Below the pieces are notes generated by a model. That model had not been told where the DNA came from and searched no databases. It worked only from the letters and a program-made list of their open reading frames with translations. 64,000 bases of DNA from Thiomonas sp. FB-6 (lineage in GTDB: Bacteria; Pseudomonadota; Gammaproteobacteria; Burkholderiales; Burkholderiaceae_C). Where the stretch lies: assembly GCF_000377645.1 (NCBI RefSeq), contig NZ_KB898482.1:33926-97925 (forward strand). Direction: 5' to 3'. Both the position numbers and the translations under genes were made by a program. Shown in pieces: positions 63,474 to 64,000 of the stretch; position 1 is the first letter of the stretch, and every line of letters begins with the position of its first letter.

Positions 63474-63848
63474 ATGAGCAGCCTGGGCCTGCAGGCGCTG
63501 CTGCTGCGAGGATTTTTCTTCAGCTTCCTGGCCTGGGTGAGTCTGCTGCTCGTGTTCGGACTGTACACGGTACGGCCCCTGCTCCGATGTCCGCAGACGC
63601 GGGACCGGCTGGGCGTGGAGATCATCCCCGGCACGATCGTGCTGCACGTCGCCCTTGCTCTGTCCTGGCCGCGGCGCGTACTGGACTACCTGGACCGCTA
63701 CGCAAACCCCATGGCCCACTTCCACGCCGCCACCATTCGCGCCCACACCACGCGCGCCGACCGCGTGCTGGGCCGCGCCTGCTATGCCGCGCATGTGCTG
63801 ACCGTGCTGCTGTTCCTGGCCTGGAGGGCAGCCTGCTCGGCGGGATGA
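63474..63848 (+). CDS. Candidate immunity protein 4 (divergent)
   Basis: This 124-residue protein has a transmembrane helix at each end and the family core T-V-R-P-L-L-R-C-P-Q-T-R-D-R-L-G, E-I-I-P-G, A-L-S-W-P-R-R and A-D-R-V-L-G-R-A-C-Y. Like immunity 3 it has no toxin gene next to it. It may protect against toxins of other strains or be a relic of lost toxin copies. Confidence 0.55.
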   Translation: MSSLGLQALLLRGFFFSFLAWVSLLLVFGLYTVRPLLRCPQTRDRLGVEIIPGTIVLHVALALSWPRRVLDYLDRYANPMAHFHAATIRAHTTRADRVLGRACYAAHVLTVLLFLAWRAACSAG

Positions 63849-63966
63849 AGGAAACTGCGACAGTGGTTAGGGTCGTTTGCGCAGGAACCCGATCACCCGC
63901 AGCTGGTGGCTTGTCCATGGGCTGATCGTGCGCAGGCTGCATCGCGCTTCGCGCGGTCCGTTCTCC

Positions 63967-64000
63967 ATGGGACTGGATTTTCTTCAAGGCATGGCGGCCC
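63967..64000 (+). CDS. Possible gene start at the right edge
   Basis: An ATG at 63967 opens a frame reading M-G-L-D-F-L-Q-G-M-A-A before the window ends. It could be the next gene of the toxin locus, but eleven residues are too few to judge. The 118 bp before it hold nothing recognisable. Confidence 0.2.
   Translation, partial: MGLDFLQGMAA

Overview
The window looks like about 64 kb of chromosome from a high-GC betaproteobacterium of the order Burkholderiales, probably near Comamonadaceae. Three things point there: the caa3/aa3-type oxidase assembly cluster with DUF2244, DUF2970, DUF2909 and the tiny 'cytochrome oxidase small assembly protein'; the SlmA - pyrimidine 5'-nucleotidase - ArgB order; and GC-rich intergenic repeats of the type common in that family. 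No tRNA, rRNA, CRISPR array, transposase or prophage gene was seen. The species assignment is inference.

Layout. 1-4.4 kb: a cytochrome c oxidase cluster (SCO-like, SURF1, DUF2909, subunit III, DUF2970, small assembly protein, subunit II, DUF2244) from which subunit I (coxA/ctaD) and Cox11 (ctaG) are absent. 4.4-6.7 kb: BioC-like methyltransferase, ComF, TrmL. 6.7-13.8 kb: a beta-oxidation operon (TetR, acyl-CoA dehydrogenase, bifunctional hydroxyacyl-CoA dehydrogenase/enoyl-CoA hydratase, thiolase, enoyl-CoA isomerase-like protein). 13.9-16.3 kb: SlmA, pyrimidine nucleotidase, ArgB. 16.5-20 kb: DUF1345 membrane protein, a phosphoribosyltransferase-CBS pair behind a good FNR-type promoter, and a cyclopropane fatty acid synthase. 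20-21.3 kb: a lower-GC secreted orphan and ChaB. 21.4-25.6 kb: a chemoreceptor and a REC-PAS-PAS-GGDEF-EAL protein. 25.9-30.7 kb: Ogt and an Ada-AlkA fusion (alkylation repair), pirin, azoreductase with divergent LysR. 30.8-38.8 kb: PAP2 phosphatase, plasma-membrane-type H+-ATPase, MFS carrier, ClC exchanger, DUF3014, OmpH/Skp-like.

38.8-41 kb: a membrane GGDEF-EAL protein whose 5' leader carries a clear c-di-GMP-I (GEMM) riboswitch, followed by the terminator of the next operon. 41-51 kb: a complete glycolate-to-glycerate route, with LysR-glcD-glcE-glcF on one strand and gcl-hyi-glxR-glycerate kinase diverging from it. 51-60.2 kb: two EamA exporters, a LysR, a BON-domain protein, a Rieske oxygenase with its reductase under a GntR/FCD regulator, a tandem 78-bp repeat block, and a class II aldolase-like protein with divergent LysR.

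60.2-63.9 kb is the most novel part. It encodes a putative pore-forming toxin of unknown family, whose stop codon overlaps a small two-helix membrane protein (candidate immunity). This is followed by a tandem duplication of the pair in which the toxin has lost its N-terminal 165 codons in frame, then two more distant relatives of the same membrane protein. I read this as a polymorphic toxin/immunity array with an orphan toxin domain. The function is inferred from architecture only, and no delivery gene (VgrG, PAAR, Rhs, TpsA) is inside the window.
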